From: Ignavibacteria bacterium
Lineage (GTDB): Bacteria; Bacteroidota; Ignavibacteria; UBA10030; F1-140-MAGs086
DNA length: 37,403 bases
Assembly: GCA_016873775.1 (NCBI GenBank)
Contig: VGWC01000019.1
Span: forward strand, 1-37,403
Direction: 5' to 3'
Part shown: positions 1 through 7,319 of the stretch, piece by piece
Position numbering within the stretch: the first letter of the stretch is position 1
Layout: every line of letters starts with the position of its first letter
Translations under genes and position numbers: made by a program
Notes under the pieces: generated by a model
The model's input: the letters and a program-made list of their open reading frames with translations, nothing else
Told to the model about the DNA's origin: nothing
Databases searched by the model: none

Positions 1-830
1 TGCGGCCACGGAGGCGGACCTTCTATCACCACGCGAACTTTTTCTTCGGGAATCGGACCAACGCCGTGTTCGATGCGCTCGGTAATTTCTTTCAATGCTT
101 CGCGATAATAACTTGTGCAATCGGGAAGTCCGCGCAATACATAAATTGGCGCCATAAAAAATACTGCTTCGAAATATGAATCGAACGGAGACGGTCTGTG
201 TTTTGCGCTGTGCAAAATTTTTACCCACAAGTCTTCCGCTTCGGCAGAATGTTTTGTCGCTTCAACAAGTTTATCGTAATCAAATTTGTTGCCGGTAATT
301 TTTTCACAAATGGGAATCAACTCTTGCAACTGCTCGACGATGTATTGTCTATCGGTATCGGAAATTTCTCCATCGCGCAAATACGGAACATCGAGCATCA
401 CGAGCGGAACATCGTAAAAATGCGAAAGCGCTTCGAACCACTTGATGAACGTTGTGCAGCCGCAATATGTGCAGAGCAGCAAATCCGGTTTGGGAATTTC
501 TGTTCCCGATGGACCGACATTTCCCGAGAGCATCATTCCAATGTCGTTTTTTACGTAGCCGCACACATCGGAAGAATACCCAACGTCTTCTGCTTTCAAA
601 ATCAAATCGCCGGAAGTTTTTCGCACACCGCATTGCAACGCATTCACTTCAGGAAACACGAGTTCGAAATCAAACACGCGCAAAAATTCTGCAACGTTTC
701 CCGGCACGAATAAATACGCGACTTTTCTTCCAACGTTGTGCGCGTTTTGCAAACGTTCATACCAATCGGTCAAAAGTTGTTTTTGGTAATCTCTGCCGAT
801 GCCTTGAAATTTAAATTTTTCTTCTGTCAT
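1..830 (-). CDS. bcrB: Benzoyl-CoA reductase, subunit B (class I, HgdB-like), 3' end beyond window
   Basis: One of the two subunits that bind benzoyl-CoA in the ATP-dependent class I reductase, which reduces the ring to cyclohexa-1,5-diene-1-carbonyl-CoA with ferredoxin electrons. The visible 276 residues start at the ATG at 830-828 and run off the left edge; the family has about 430-440. The reading FVPGNVAEFL (41-50), EVNALQCGVRKTSG (61-74), DVCGYVKNDIGMM (88-100) and LLLCTYCGCTTFIKWFE (117-133, with C120, C123, C125) follows BcrB/BadE closely from memory. The Cys cluster sits where the family carries its iron-sulfur ligands. It lies 32 bases after bcrC, as in the known bcrC-B-A-D order, so the ATPase subunits bcrA and bcrD are expected to the left. 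The class II enzyme (BamB-I) is unrelated and excluded. Confidence 0.93.
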   Translation of the reverse strand, partial: MTEEKFKFQGIGRDYQKQLLTDWYERLQNAHNVGRKVAYLFVPGNVAEFLRVFDFELVFPEVNALQCGVRKTSGDLILKAEDVGYSSDVCGYVKNDIGMMLSGNVGPSGTEIPKPDLLLCTYCGCTTFIKWFEALSHFYDVPLVMLDVPYLRDGEISDTDRQYIVEQLQELIPICEKITGNKFDYDKLVEATKHSAEAEDLWVKILHSAKHRPSPFDSYFEAVFFMAPIYVLRGLPDCTSYYREALKEITERIEHGVGPIPEEKVRVVIEGPPPWP

Positions 831-840
831 AAAATTTTAT

Positions 841-890
841 TTGCCACGAATTACACGAATGTTCACGAAAAGAATAACACGGATTCTACA
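841..890. repeat. Dispersed CACGAAT-type intergenic repeat, copy 1
   Basis: The bcrB-bcrC gap and the last codons of bcrC carry CCACGAATTACACGAATG followed by CACGAA and AACACGGATT. The same word set appears at 2941-3012 (opposite orientation) and 3474-3517, so this looks like a family of short dispersed repeats. This copy runs about 28 bases into the bcrC 3' end. Confidence 0.5.
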
Positions 891-2020
891 AATGTTTCTA
901 CTTGCATTCTGACGGTTTCGAACACACCCATTTTTTCTTCATACTCAAACGTCATATATGCGATGTTTTGTTTTTCACATTCATCTTTCAACACAACGTA
1001 ATCGAGCAATGCCGGTTCGCAAAATTTCGGTGCGCAGAAAATTACGCCGTCCACTTTTCCTTCGCGAATTTTATTCACGAATTGTTCTTTGCGCGGATTA
1101 TTTCCATAATGCCGAACGGAAGAATACCTGCTGTTCTGAATGTAACTTTCTGCAAGCGAAAGCAATGGGTCGCCGTTGAGCGGAACTGCATTTTTAAACC
1201 AGCGCGTGTGCAATAACAAATCATCATCAATAATGTAACAACCGGCTTCTTCAATCACTTGCATCAATTCGAGCGGCGGTTGTTCGCAAAAACTTCCTTC
1301 GAGCATTACGCGCACAAAATCACGCGGCACACGATTGCGTTCATAAATTTGCGGAAGAATTTCTTCGAGAAGTTGCGTATGGTCTTCAACGGAAAGCAGC
1401 GTTCCCATTCGCAATAATATGTATGTTTCATACGTCGAAAGAAGATGCGGCGTTGTGTTTTTGATGTGATACAATTGCAAACACAATTCGCGATTGCGAT
1501 TAAAAGCGGAAATACTTTTCAGTAAGTCTTCGTTTGAAATTTTCTTTCCGCAGAGTTGCTCTAAATTGTTCGCTAACTTTTGCAATTCCGCACGGTAATG
1601 TTTTGGCGCGCTCGTGGTATTCATATTTTGCGGAAAGTGAATATACTCCACGAGTTGTTCGGGAAAATTCGTTGACCAAATTCCCGAAAGATTTCTCGCA
1701 ACATCGCATATCGAAGTGAAATACAACGCATCGAAATTTTTCAGTCGCTCCGTCAATCCCAATTCCAATGTTGAACGCGCAATTGAACACACAAACGATT
1801 GGATGCGCGAATCCGCGTGGTCAATTTCAATTTTTCCGCCTGCACCAAGAACACCAACAGGCAACATTCCCGCCGCGTGTGGTAATTCGTATGGCGTATA
1901 GACGGGAAACATTCCGACAACTTTTTGTTGCGGATGTTTTTCTTTCCACGATTTTACTGTCGGAAAAGAAACATCGTCAATGATAACGCGGTAGTGTTCT
2001 ATTTTTTCTTCAAAGTTCAT
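863..2020 (-). CDS. bcrC: Benzoyl-CoA reductase, subunit C (class I, HgdB-like)
   Basis: Partner of BcrB in the benzoyl-CoA-binding half of ATP-dependent benzoyl-CoA reductase. It has 385 residues, the usual BcrC/BadD length. Diagnostic stretches are PVYTPYELPHAAGMLPVGVL (39-58), QSFVCSIARSTLELGLT (74-90, C78) and SICDVARNLSGIW (103-115, C105). The two cysteines are candidate 4Fe-4S ligands as in the 2-hydroxyacyl-CoA dehydratase/BCR family. A third conserved-looking part is VEDHTQLLEEILP near residue 215. It starts at the ATG at 2020-2018, 141 bases after dch. The closest match by memory is Thauera-type BcrC; the Azoarcus-type BzdN is the alternative subfamily. The end of the protein is encoded by the repeat that also fills the bcrB-bcrC gap. 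Confidence 0.93.
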   Translation of the reverse strand: MNFEEKIEHYRVIIDDVSFPTVKSWKEKHPQQKVVGMFPVYTPYELPHAAGMLPVGVLGAGGKIEIDHADSRIQSFVCSIARSTLELGLTERLKNFDALYFTSICDVARNLSGIWSTNFPEQLVEYIHFPQNMNTTSAPKHYRAELQKLANNLEQLCGKKISNEDLLKSISAFNRNRELCLQLYHIKNTTPHLLSTYETYILLRMGTLLSVEDHTQLLEEILPQIYERNRVPRDFVRVMLEGSFCEQPPLELMQVIEEAGCYIIDDDLLLHTRWFKNAVPLNGDPLLSLAESYIQNSRYSSVRHYGNNPRKEQFVNKIREGKVDGVIFCAPKFCEPALLDYVVLKDECEKQNIAYMTFEYEEKMGVFETVRMQVETFVESVLFFS

Positions 2021-2036
2021 AACGTTTTAAAATTCC

Positions 2037-2156
2037 AAAAAGCAAATAACAAATTTCAAATAAACACGAAATACCAATTTCCCAAAATCTTTGTGTTTGA
2101 ATTTTGTGAATTGAAATTTATTTGTGCTTTGTATTTTGTTATTTGGTGCTTACAAG
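2037..2156. repeat. Imperfect long inverted repeat in the dch-bcrC spacer
   Basis: The 141-base spacer has AAGCAAATAACAAATTTC near its left end and TTGTTATTTGGTGCTT near its right end. Together with AAATAAACAC/GTGTTTGAATTTTG in the middle these form a loose, very AT-rich inverted repeat. It could fold in RNA, but the pairing is imperfect and no function is evident. Confidence 0.4.
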
Positions 2157-2161
2157 TTCAT

Positions 2162-2929
2162 TCATTTATTTTTCCAAACCGGATTTCGTTTTTCAAGAAA
2201 TGCGGCAAGACCTTCATTTGCATCTTCCGTTTTCATCATTTCGTTCATATAAATTTCTTCAGCGTTGGAAATTGCCTGCATTGGCGGACGGGATAAACCG
2301 CTGTCAATCGCGCGTTTCGTCATTTCCAGAATCACTTTGCTTTGCGATGTAAACTTTGCGACAAATTCCTTCACCGCATTTTCAAATCCTTCAACGGGAA
2401 AAACTTTATTGATAAGCCCGATACGTTCCGCTTCCATTGCAGAAATATTTTCTCCGCTCATCAGGAATTCGAGAGCGCGTTGCCTTCCGAGCATTCGCGG
2501 AAACAACGCCGCAGCAATTGGTGGAAATACGCCGACTTTAATTTCCGGCTGTCCGAATTTTGCTTTCTCCGATGCAACAATCATATCGCAGAAGATGACG
2601 ATTTCGCAACCACCGCCGAGCGCGGCTCCATCAACAACTGCAATGACGGGAATTTTAAATTTGTTGATGTTCTCGAACACACGATGAAACTCGCTCATCA
2701 TCTCGTCAATTTTATCTGCTGTGTGGTCAGCAACGTCAACGCCGGCAGAAAATGCTTTTCCATTTGCTTTCAGTAACAATACTTTTGCATTCGGATGCGG
2801 AAGAAGTTCGCTCAATGCAGAATTCATTTCTTTCATCATCGCGATGTTCAGCACATTCAGCGGCGGACGATTTAAGACGAGCGAAACAACTTCGCCTTCG
2901 TCTATAATGGTAAAAAATTGGTAGTTCAT
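2162..2929 (-). CDS. dch: Cyclohexa-1,5-diene-1-carbonyl-CoA hydratase (crotonase family)
   Basis: Adds water to the dienoyl-CoA made by benzoyl-CoA reductase, giving 6-hydroxycyclohex-1-ene-1-carbonyl-CoA. From the ATG at 2929 it has 255 residues; a GTG five codons upstream (2944) is possible, and neither start has a clear ribosome-binding site. The crotonase fold is shown by NRPPLNVLN near the N-terminus, SAGVDVADHT (the D-V-A-D-H-T signature I associate with Dch), the oxyanion-hole segment GAALGGGCE with its catalytic-type Glu, and FGQPEIKVGVFPPIAA carrying the second Glu. The VFPP in place of the general G-x-x-PG favours Dch over ordinary enoyl-CoA hydratase. Its place between the ring hydrolase genes and bcrC supports the assignment. 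Confidence 0.88.
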   Translation of the reverse strand: MNYQFFTIIDEGEVVSLVLNRPPLNVLNIAMMKEMNSALSELLPHPNAKVLLLKANGKAFSAGVDVADHTADKIDEMMSEFHRVFENINKFKIPVIAVVDGAALGGGCEIVIFCDMIVASEKAKFGQPEIKVGVFPPIAAALFPRMLGRQRALEFLMSGENISAMEAERIGLINKVFPVEGFENAVKEFVAKFTSQSKVILEMTKRAIDSGLSRPPMQAISNAEEIYMNEMMKTEDANEGLAAFLEKRNPVWKNK

Positions 2930-2940
2930 TTTTTGTTTAT

Positions 2941-3012
2941 TCACCGCAAATTACACTGATAATTTCACAAATCAATTCGCTTGTATTCGCGTTTTATCCG
3001 TGTCATTCGTGG
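2941..3012. repeat. Dispersed CACGAAT-type intergenic repeat, copy 2
   Basis: On the minus strand the spacer reads AACCACGAATGACACGGAT, then GCGAATACAAGCGAATTG, TTTGTGAAATTATCAGTGTA and ATTTGCGGTGAAT. It shares the CCACGAATnACACG core with 841-890 and 3474-3517 and fills the whole DUF2889-dch gap. Confidence 0.5.
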
Positions 3013-3468
3013 TTAATTATCTTTAAAAGGTAAACATGTATTTTTCAAAATCGGTTTGACGAGTTTGATTTGTTCTTCTTCGCTTACGGTTCGGTTAAAC
3101 CATTCAGCGCCGACTTTCGTTAAGCCGAGCATTACGTTTGCGCTGAGACGAATCGCTTCCATCGCCAAATCCACCAAATGCGTGCAACCGTCTGAATGCC
3201 CCAGCGCATCAATAAGTTGTTTCTGAATACCGCGTTCAATTTTCATTCCAATTACTTTCTTGATGTTCGAAAGCGTGAACTGGCAAATCCCATACGGCAC
3301 TTTCGTCATTTGTGCGTTTGCATCGGAAATCATTTCGCTGTGCAAATCAATCGTCAATTCAACAACGATGTGATGATTCAAATCGAGCATTGACGCGCGA
3401 GTAATAATTTCGCTTTCATCCTTCCACGCGACTGCGACATTGATATTGCGTTCGTAAATTTGATTCAT
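3013..3468 (-). CDS. DUF2889 domain protein
   Basis: A 151-residue protein of unknown biochemical role. The second half matches my recollection of DUF2889: KVPYGICQFTLSNIKKVIGM (about 95-114) followed by GHSDGCTHLVDLAMEAIRLS (128-147 region), where the P-Y-x-x-C and G-C-T-H-L elements are the family hallmarks. The conserved Cys and His suggest metal or cofactor binding, which is inference. No signal peptide or membrane segment is seen, so it is probably cytosolic. It sits between the SDR and dch genes, inside the benzoyl-CoA operon, so a role in handling ring-cleavage intermediates or in maturing an enzyme is plausible. The family is confident; the function is not known. Confidence 0.75.
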   Translation of the reverse strand: MNQIYERNINVAVAWKDESEIITRASMLDLNHHIVVELTIDLHSEMISDANAQMTKVPYGICQFTLSNIKKVIGMKIERGIQKQLIDALGHSDGCTHLVDLAMEAIRLSANVMLGLTKVGAEWFNRTVSEEEQIKLVKPILKNTCLPFKDN

Positions 3469-3473
3469 AGAAA

Positions 3474-3552
3474 ATTAACCACAGATAACACGAATAGATG
3501 CACGAGTTTTCACTGATAAAATTTTCAATCTAAAATCTAAAATGTAAAATCA
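3474..3552. repeat. Composite intergenic repeat (CACGAAT type plus ATCTAAAATC type)
   Basis: Left part: AACCACAGATAACACGAAT, third copy of the CACGAAT family. Right part (3524-3552): a 29-base string beginning TTCAATCTAAAATC and ending ATGTAAAATCA, found again without a mismatch at 9634-9662. In both places it abuts or overlaps a stop codon, here that of the SDR gene. Confidence 0.7.
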
Positions 3553-4302
3553 TATATACTGTCCACCATCCACTTTTATCACTTCTCCCGTAATGTGTTT
3601 TGCTTTTTCGGAAACAAGAAACACAATCAGATTCGCAACGTCTTCCGGTTTTCCGAAACGACCAAGAATTATTTCCGAAAGCGATTGTTGTTTCACTTCG
3701 TCTGAAAGATTGCCCGTCAAATCCGTTTCAATCATTCCCGGCGCAACGGCATTCACGTTCACATTGTATTTGCCGAGTTCTTTCGCAACGACTTTTGTCA
3801 AGCCGATTACTCCCGCTTTCGATGCAGCGTAATTTGCAAGCCCGAATTTTCCCCGCATTCCATTGATTGAACTCACGCTCACAATCTTTCCAAATTTCTG
3901 CTCACGAAACATTGCACTCACCGCGTGCATATAATTGAACGTTCCTTTCAAATTAATGTCGAGAACGTCGTCCCATTGCTGCTCACTCATTTTCCACACA
4001 ACACTGTCGCGCGAAATTCCGGCGTTGTTGACGAGAATGTGCAAACTTCCAAACTCTGCAATAACTTTGTGAACAACGTTCTGCGCTTCATCAAATTTTG
4101 AAACATCAGATTCAATCGCAAAACATTTTCGCCCGAGTTTTTTCACTTCGTCAACAACATCATTCGCTTCGCTGCTGTTATTACGAAATCCAAAATACGT
4201 GAACGCAACATTCGCTCCTTCCTGTGCAAGAGCAAGAACGGTTGCTTTCCCGATTCCTAGCGAACCACCGGTAACAAGAGCATAGTTGTTTTCGAGAATC
4301 AT
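3550..4302 (-). CDS. SDR-family dehydrogenase, candidate 6-hydroxycyclohex-1-ene-1-carbonyl-CoA dehydrogenase
   Basis: A 250-residue classical short-chain dehydrogenase/reductase, FabG-like. It has the NAD(P)-binding TGGSLGIGKA (11-20), the VNNAGIS segment, the Ser in SVSSINGMRG, the Y-A-A-S-K catalytic pair and a C-terminal FLVSEKAKHITGEVIKVDGG. Its ATG (4302-4300) overlaps the bamA stop in an ATGA arrangement, so the two are translationally coupled. In known benzoyl-CoA pathways the alcohol formed by Dch is oxidised by Had/BamQ, a zinc-type alcohol dehydrogenase, before BamA. No such gene is present here, so this SDR is the best candidate for that step. This is inference from position. A 3-oxoacyl-ACP or 3-hydroxyacyl-CoA reductase role is the alternative. 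Confidence 0.82.
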   Translation of the reverse strand: MILENNYALVTGGSLGIGKATVLALAQEGANVAFTYFGFRNNSSEANDVVDEVKKLGRKCFAIESDVSKFDEAQNVVHKVIAEFGSLHILVNNAGISRDSVVWKMSEQQWDDVLDINLKGTFNYMHAVSAMFREQKFGKIVSVSSINGMRGKFGLANYAASKAGVIGLTKVVAKELGKYNVNVNAVAPGMIETDLTGNLSDEVKQQSLSEIILGRFGKPEDVANLIVFLVSEKAKHITGEVIKVDGGQYI

Positions 4303-5426
4303 TTCTGTTTCGGTAACACTTCTTCAAACACGCTTTCATTCATCTCTTTTCCTTCGGCAGTCAATTGACGGAACTTGACGAAATCAATCACGTCTTTGCC
4401 CGTGAGTTTGCGTGAATTGAATGCAGTAAATCCGAGAAATCCTTCGAGCATTTGATTTGCCGCAAGCCAGTGACGATTTGCAAGTTTCGTTTGGTCCCAG
4501 AAAAATTTCTTCTTCGCACGAATGCCGTCAATGGATTTGATTAAACATCCGGGAAATAAGTTGGTGAATCGCCAAAGAATTTCATTCACCGATTTGTCGA
4601 GCAGAGAAAAATCAAGCGTTGCTTTTTCCAATTCTTCATTTGCTTTTTTTCGTGCATCGCCGGAAACAAATTCGCCATAGACAATTTCTCCGTCGTCAAC
4701 ATATTTCTCCGTTACCACAAGCGGATTGCGTTTGAATACATTTCCATCTTTGATAACCGGAACAACTTTACTAATAAGCGAGAGCCGTTTCATTTTATAC
4801 GCGCTCCACACTTCGCACGAAACACAATTCCACATCGCATCTTCAATACTCAAATACGCGGGAAGAAAATCCGTTGAGCCGCCGTCGGGAGCAGAGCCGT
4901 GTTTGGGTCCCGCTTGTCCGAACACCGCCGTATCAGCAGAAACAGTGATGTCGCACGCCATTCCGATTTCCTGTCCGCCGGCAACACGCATTCCGTTCAC
5001 GCGGCAAATTGTCGGCTTCTTGCAATTCAAAATCGCATCCACCATCGCATTAAACAAATCCATATACGCGCCGTATTCTGCGGGACGTTTTGCATAATAC
5101 TCCGCATACTCTTTCGTGTTCCCGCCGGTGCAAAATGCTTTATCGCCGACAGCAGTGAATACCACCGCAACAACGCTGCGCTCCATTGATGCTTTGTGAA
5201 ATCCGGCAATCACGCCTTTCACCATTTGCGTTGTGTAGGAATTGTATTGTTTCGGGTTGTTGAGTGTAACCCACGCGGAATGTAATCCTTCGACTACGTT
5301 TCCTTTCTCGTCGAGAATCGGACGCAATTCATACATTGTGCAAGGCGGCTCTGTTCCGAAGAATTCATCGCCCCACAAGTTGTGGTTTTTTATTTCGTTA
5401 TCACGCGGCAGCCAGTTGAGACTCAT
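4299..5426 (-). CDS. bamA: 6-oxocyclohex-1-ene-1-carbonyl-CoA hydrolase (ring-opening)
   Basis: Opens the alicyclic ring hydrolytically, turning 6-oxocyclohex-1-ene-1-carbonyl-CoA into 3-hydroxypimelyl-CoA. This crotonase-superfamily enzyme (BamA/Oah) is a standard marker for anaerobic aromatic degradation. The start at 5426 (MSLNWLPRDNE) gives 375 residues, close to the family's 375-385. An upstream in-frame ATG at 5483 would add 19 residues and lengthen the overlap with the preceding gene. Hallmarks are TLNNPKQYNSYTT (54-66), FCTGGNTKEYAEYYAKRPAE (98-117), NGMRVAGGQEIGMACD (144-159) and GQAGPKHGSAPDGGSTDFLP (170-189, H176). The 5' end overlaps the synthase-like gene by 26 bases and the 3' end overlaps the SDR gene by 4. 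Confidence 0.96.
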   Translation of the reverse strand: MSLNWLPRDNEIKNHNLWGDEFFGTEPPCTMYELRPILDEKGNVVEGLHSAWVTLNNPKQYNSYTTQMVKGVIAGFHKASMERSVVAVVFTAVGDKAFCTGGNTKEYAEYYAKRPAEYGAYMDLFNAMVDAILNCKKPTICRVNGMRVAGGQEIGMACDITVSADTAVFGQAGPKHGSAPDGGSTDFLPAYLSIEDAMWNCVSCEVWSAYKMKRLSLISKVVPVIKDGNVFKRNPLVVTEKYVDDGEIVYGEFVSGDARKKANEELEKATLDFSLLDKSVNEILWRFTNLFPGCLIKSIDGIRAKKKFFWDQTKLANRHWLAANQMLEGFLGFTAFNSRKLTGKDVIDFVKFRQLTAEGKEMNESVFEEVLPKQK

Positions 5427-6678
5427 AATGTTTTCTTTCGTGTTCGGGAATTTCTGTTTCAATAAATGCTTCAATTTCGTCATCAGTTAAAAGACGATTC
5501 GAATGTTTTGCATAATCAAAAATTTTCTTTGTCATATCGCCGTTCATATCGTAGCCGTGGTCGTGCAGCCAATACATCACGTTTGATTCGCCGCTCAACG
5601 GACCGATTTCAATTTTTTGTTTTCGTCCGACCATATTTGCAGGCACAGCAGAATACACCATATCGGAAAGCCACATTTCATTTGTCTTCAATGCTTTAAT
5701 AACTGCAGCGGCGTGAACTCCCGTTGCAGTGCGAAATGCATCTGGACCAATTACAGGATAATTGAACGGAATCGGAACGCGGCACGATTCGGAAACAAGG
5801 CGGCAATATTCATTTAATTTGGAAAGGTCGTTATTGATGATGCCCCACATTTTTAAGTTCACAAGAAGTAAATCCATCGAAGCATTTCCGCAACGTTCTC
5901 CGATTCCCAATGCGCAACCGTGCACTCTATCCACACCAGCGCGAATTGCCGCGATTGTTGCTGCAAGTGCAAATCCGCGGTCGTTGTGTCCGTGCCAATC
6001 AATCTTCACATCTTCGCCGGTATTTTCAATAACATCTTTTACGAAGCGAACAATATTGGTCGCGCCGGTGCGTGTTGTATGACCAACCGTATCTGCAATA
6101 ACAACGCGTGTTGCGCCACATTCGATTGCTGCCGTATAAAGTTTATCAATGTCGTCGGGATGCGCGCGTGTTGTATCTTCGGTAACATACATACTTGGCA
6201 AACCGTGCGCGACAACATACGAAACAGCATTCTCCGTGAGTTCGCGAACTTTGTCCACCGTCCATCCTTCCACATATTGCCGAATGGGACTTGAACCGAC
6301 GAACGATGCAACTTCAATCGGTATTCCTGCTTTTTGTGAAATATCAATCACAGGGTCAATGTCGGCAATAACAGTTCGCGCCGCACAATTGGGATAGATT
6401 TTCATTTTGCATCGCGCGATTTCTTTTGCGAGTTCGAGCGTGTCGTTGTATGCTCGCGGACCAGCGCCGGGAAGTCCGATGTTTGCAGACTGAATTCCGA
6501 GTTCTTCTATCAAATGGAGAATGCGAATTTTCTGGTCAATTGATGGGTCAGTAACGGAAGGCGATTGAAGTCCGTCTCGCAATGTTTCGTCGTCGAATTC
6601 AATTTTCACAACGCCTTTCATATCCACGATTCCGCCTTTGTTCCAATCGTAAATGAGTTCTTGATGTTCTGTGTTCAT
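5401..6678 (-). CDS. Homocitrate/2-isopropylmalate/Re-citrate synthase-like enzyme (DRE-TIM metallolyase)
   Basis: A Claisen-type condensing enzyme joining acetyl-CoA to a 2-oxoacid. It has 425 residues. Catalytic and metal sites are visible: DETLRDGLQS (30-39, R34 and D35), EDTTRAHPDD (167-176), DWHGHNDRG (227-235, H229, H231, N232) and GIGERCGNASMDLLLVNL (258-275). After the TIM barrel there is the G-V-H-A-A linker segment, but I see no C-terminal leucine-feedback domain, so it is shorter than canonical LeuA and nearer to homocitrate synthases. The substrate cannot be read from the sequence: 2-oxoglutarate, oxaloacetate and 2-oxoisovalerate all remain possible. It lies between the small aconitase-like subunit and bamA, overlapping bamA. 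Ribosome-binding site AAGAAAG precedes the ATG at 6678. Confidence 0.85.
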   Translation of the reverse strand: MNTEHQELIYDWNKGGIVDMKGVVKIEFDDETLRDGLQSPSVTDPSIDQKIRILHLIEELGIQSANIGLPGAGPRAYNDTLELAKEIARCKMKIYPNCAARTVIADIDPVIDISQKAGIPIEVASFVGSSPIRQYVEGWTVDKVRELTENAVSYVVAHGLPSMYVTEDTTRAHPDDIDKLYTAAIECGATRVVIADTVGHTTRTGATNIVRFVKDVIENTGEDVKIDWHGHNDRGFALAATIAAIRAGVDRVHGCALGIGERCGNASMDLLLVNLKMWGIINNDLSKLNEYCRLVSESCRVPIPFNYPVIGPDAFRTATGVHAAAVIKALKTNEMWLSDMVYSAVPANMVGRKQKIEIGPLSGESNVMYWLHDHGYDMNGDMTKKIFDYAKHSNRLLTDDEIEAFIETEIPEHERKHYESQLAAA

Positions 6679-6710
6679 AACTTTCTTTCTTTAGTTTAAA
6701 AAAACATTTC

Positions 6711-6750
6711 CTGCTAATTGCTGACTGCTGATTGCTGATTGCTTAATGCT
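6711..6750. repeat. Short tandem repeat of a TGCTGAT-like unit
   Basis: Degenerate 7-8-base units (CTAATTGCTGACTGCTGATT, then GCTGATTGCTTAATGC) run through the gap and into the end of the leuD-like gene. On the coding strand they encode the last dozen residues of that protein. Confidence 0.6.
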
Positions 6751-7247
6751 AAACGCTTTTCCGCGATTCTTCTCTTCGCAAATTCCACCATCCCACCAAC
6801 GTTTATTATTTCTTGAATCATCGCGGGAAACGGCGGAACAGCATACGTTTTATTCTTCGTAACGTTTTTGATTTCGCCGTGTGTTAAATCAACTTCAAGC
6901 GCGTCTCCATTCTCCGTTTCATCAACTGCTGTATCACATTCAAGAATCGGCAAACCGATATTGATGGAGTTGCGGTAAAAAATTCTTGCAAACGATTTTG
7001 CAACAACACACGACACTCCCGCGCCTTTAATCGCAATCGGTGCATTCTCGCGCGAACTTCCGCAGCCGAAATTTCTTCCTGCAACAATGATGTCGCCTTT
7101 CTGAACTTTCTTCACGAAGTTTTCATCGAGGTCCTCCAGCGCGTGCGGTGCGAGTTCTTTTTCTGTGAACGCTGTGCAGTATCGCGCGGGAATAATGACA
7201 TCAGTATCAATGTTGTCGCCGTATTTGTGAACGTTGCCTTTTATCAT
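6714..7247 (-). CDS. Aconitase-like hydro-lyase small subunit (LeuD/homoaconitase/AcnB-swivel family)
   Basis: Swivel-domain subunit that pairs with the LeuC-like large subunit at 11446-12705 to isomerise a 2- to 3-hydroxy tricarboxylic or isopropylmalate-type acid. It has 177 residues, about 10-15 more than usual. Seen: [18 protein letters not shown] (10-27), [14 protein letters not shown] (the G-C-G-S-S-R motif), [20 protein letters not shown]. The loop after IIPAR, which tunes substrate choice in the family, reads Y23-C24-T25-A26 here and lacks the Arg that I recall in archaeal homoaconitases. The C-terminal tail after [11 protein letters not shown] is encoded by a short tandem repeat and is probably non-functional. 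It lies 35 bases upstream of the synthase-like gene in the same operon. Confidence 0.85.
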   Translation of the reverse strand: MIKGNVHKYGDNIDTDVIIPARYCTAFTEKELAPHALEDLDENFVKKVQKGDIIVAGRNFGCGSSRENAPIAIKGAGVSCVVAKSFARIFYRNSINIGLPILECDTAVDETENGDALEVDLTHGEIKNVTKNKTYAVPPFPAMIQEIINVGGMVEFAKRRIAEKRLALSNQQSAVSN

Positions 7248-7248
7248 A

Positions 7249-7319
7249 GGTGTTAGGTTTTAGGTATTAGGTTTTAGAATTTTCTTTTCTACTTTCTACT
7301 GGCTACTATCTACTAAAAA
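7249..7319. repeat. AGGTTTTAGGTATTAGG-type low-complexity spacer
   Basis: The 72-base spacer between the fused dehydrogenase gene and the leuD-like gene consists of repeats of TTAGGTTTTAGGTATTAGG followed by CTACTTTCTACTGGCTACTA. Such periodic spacers recur through this operon (6711-6750, 12710-12765). Confidence 0.45.

Noticed and set aside
198-713. 171-codon plus-strand open frame
   Set aside because: Lies wholly inside bcrB on the opposite strand; its product has no family features, while the minus-strand frame has clear BcrB motifs.
3474-3552. Insertion-sequence end or attachment site
   Set aside because: No transposase or integrase and no terminal inverted repeats with target duplications in the window.
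5427-5483. Longer bamA start
   Set aside because: Would add 19 residues absent from family members and lie deeper in the upstream gene.
6711-6750. CRISPR or tandem-repeat locus
   Set aside because: Units are 7-8 bases, degenerate and without spacers; no cas genes in the window.
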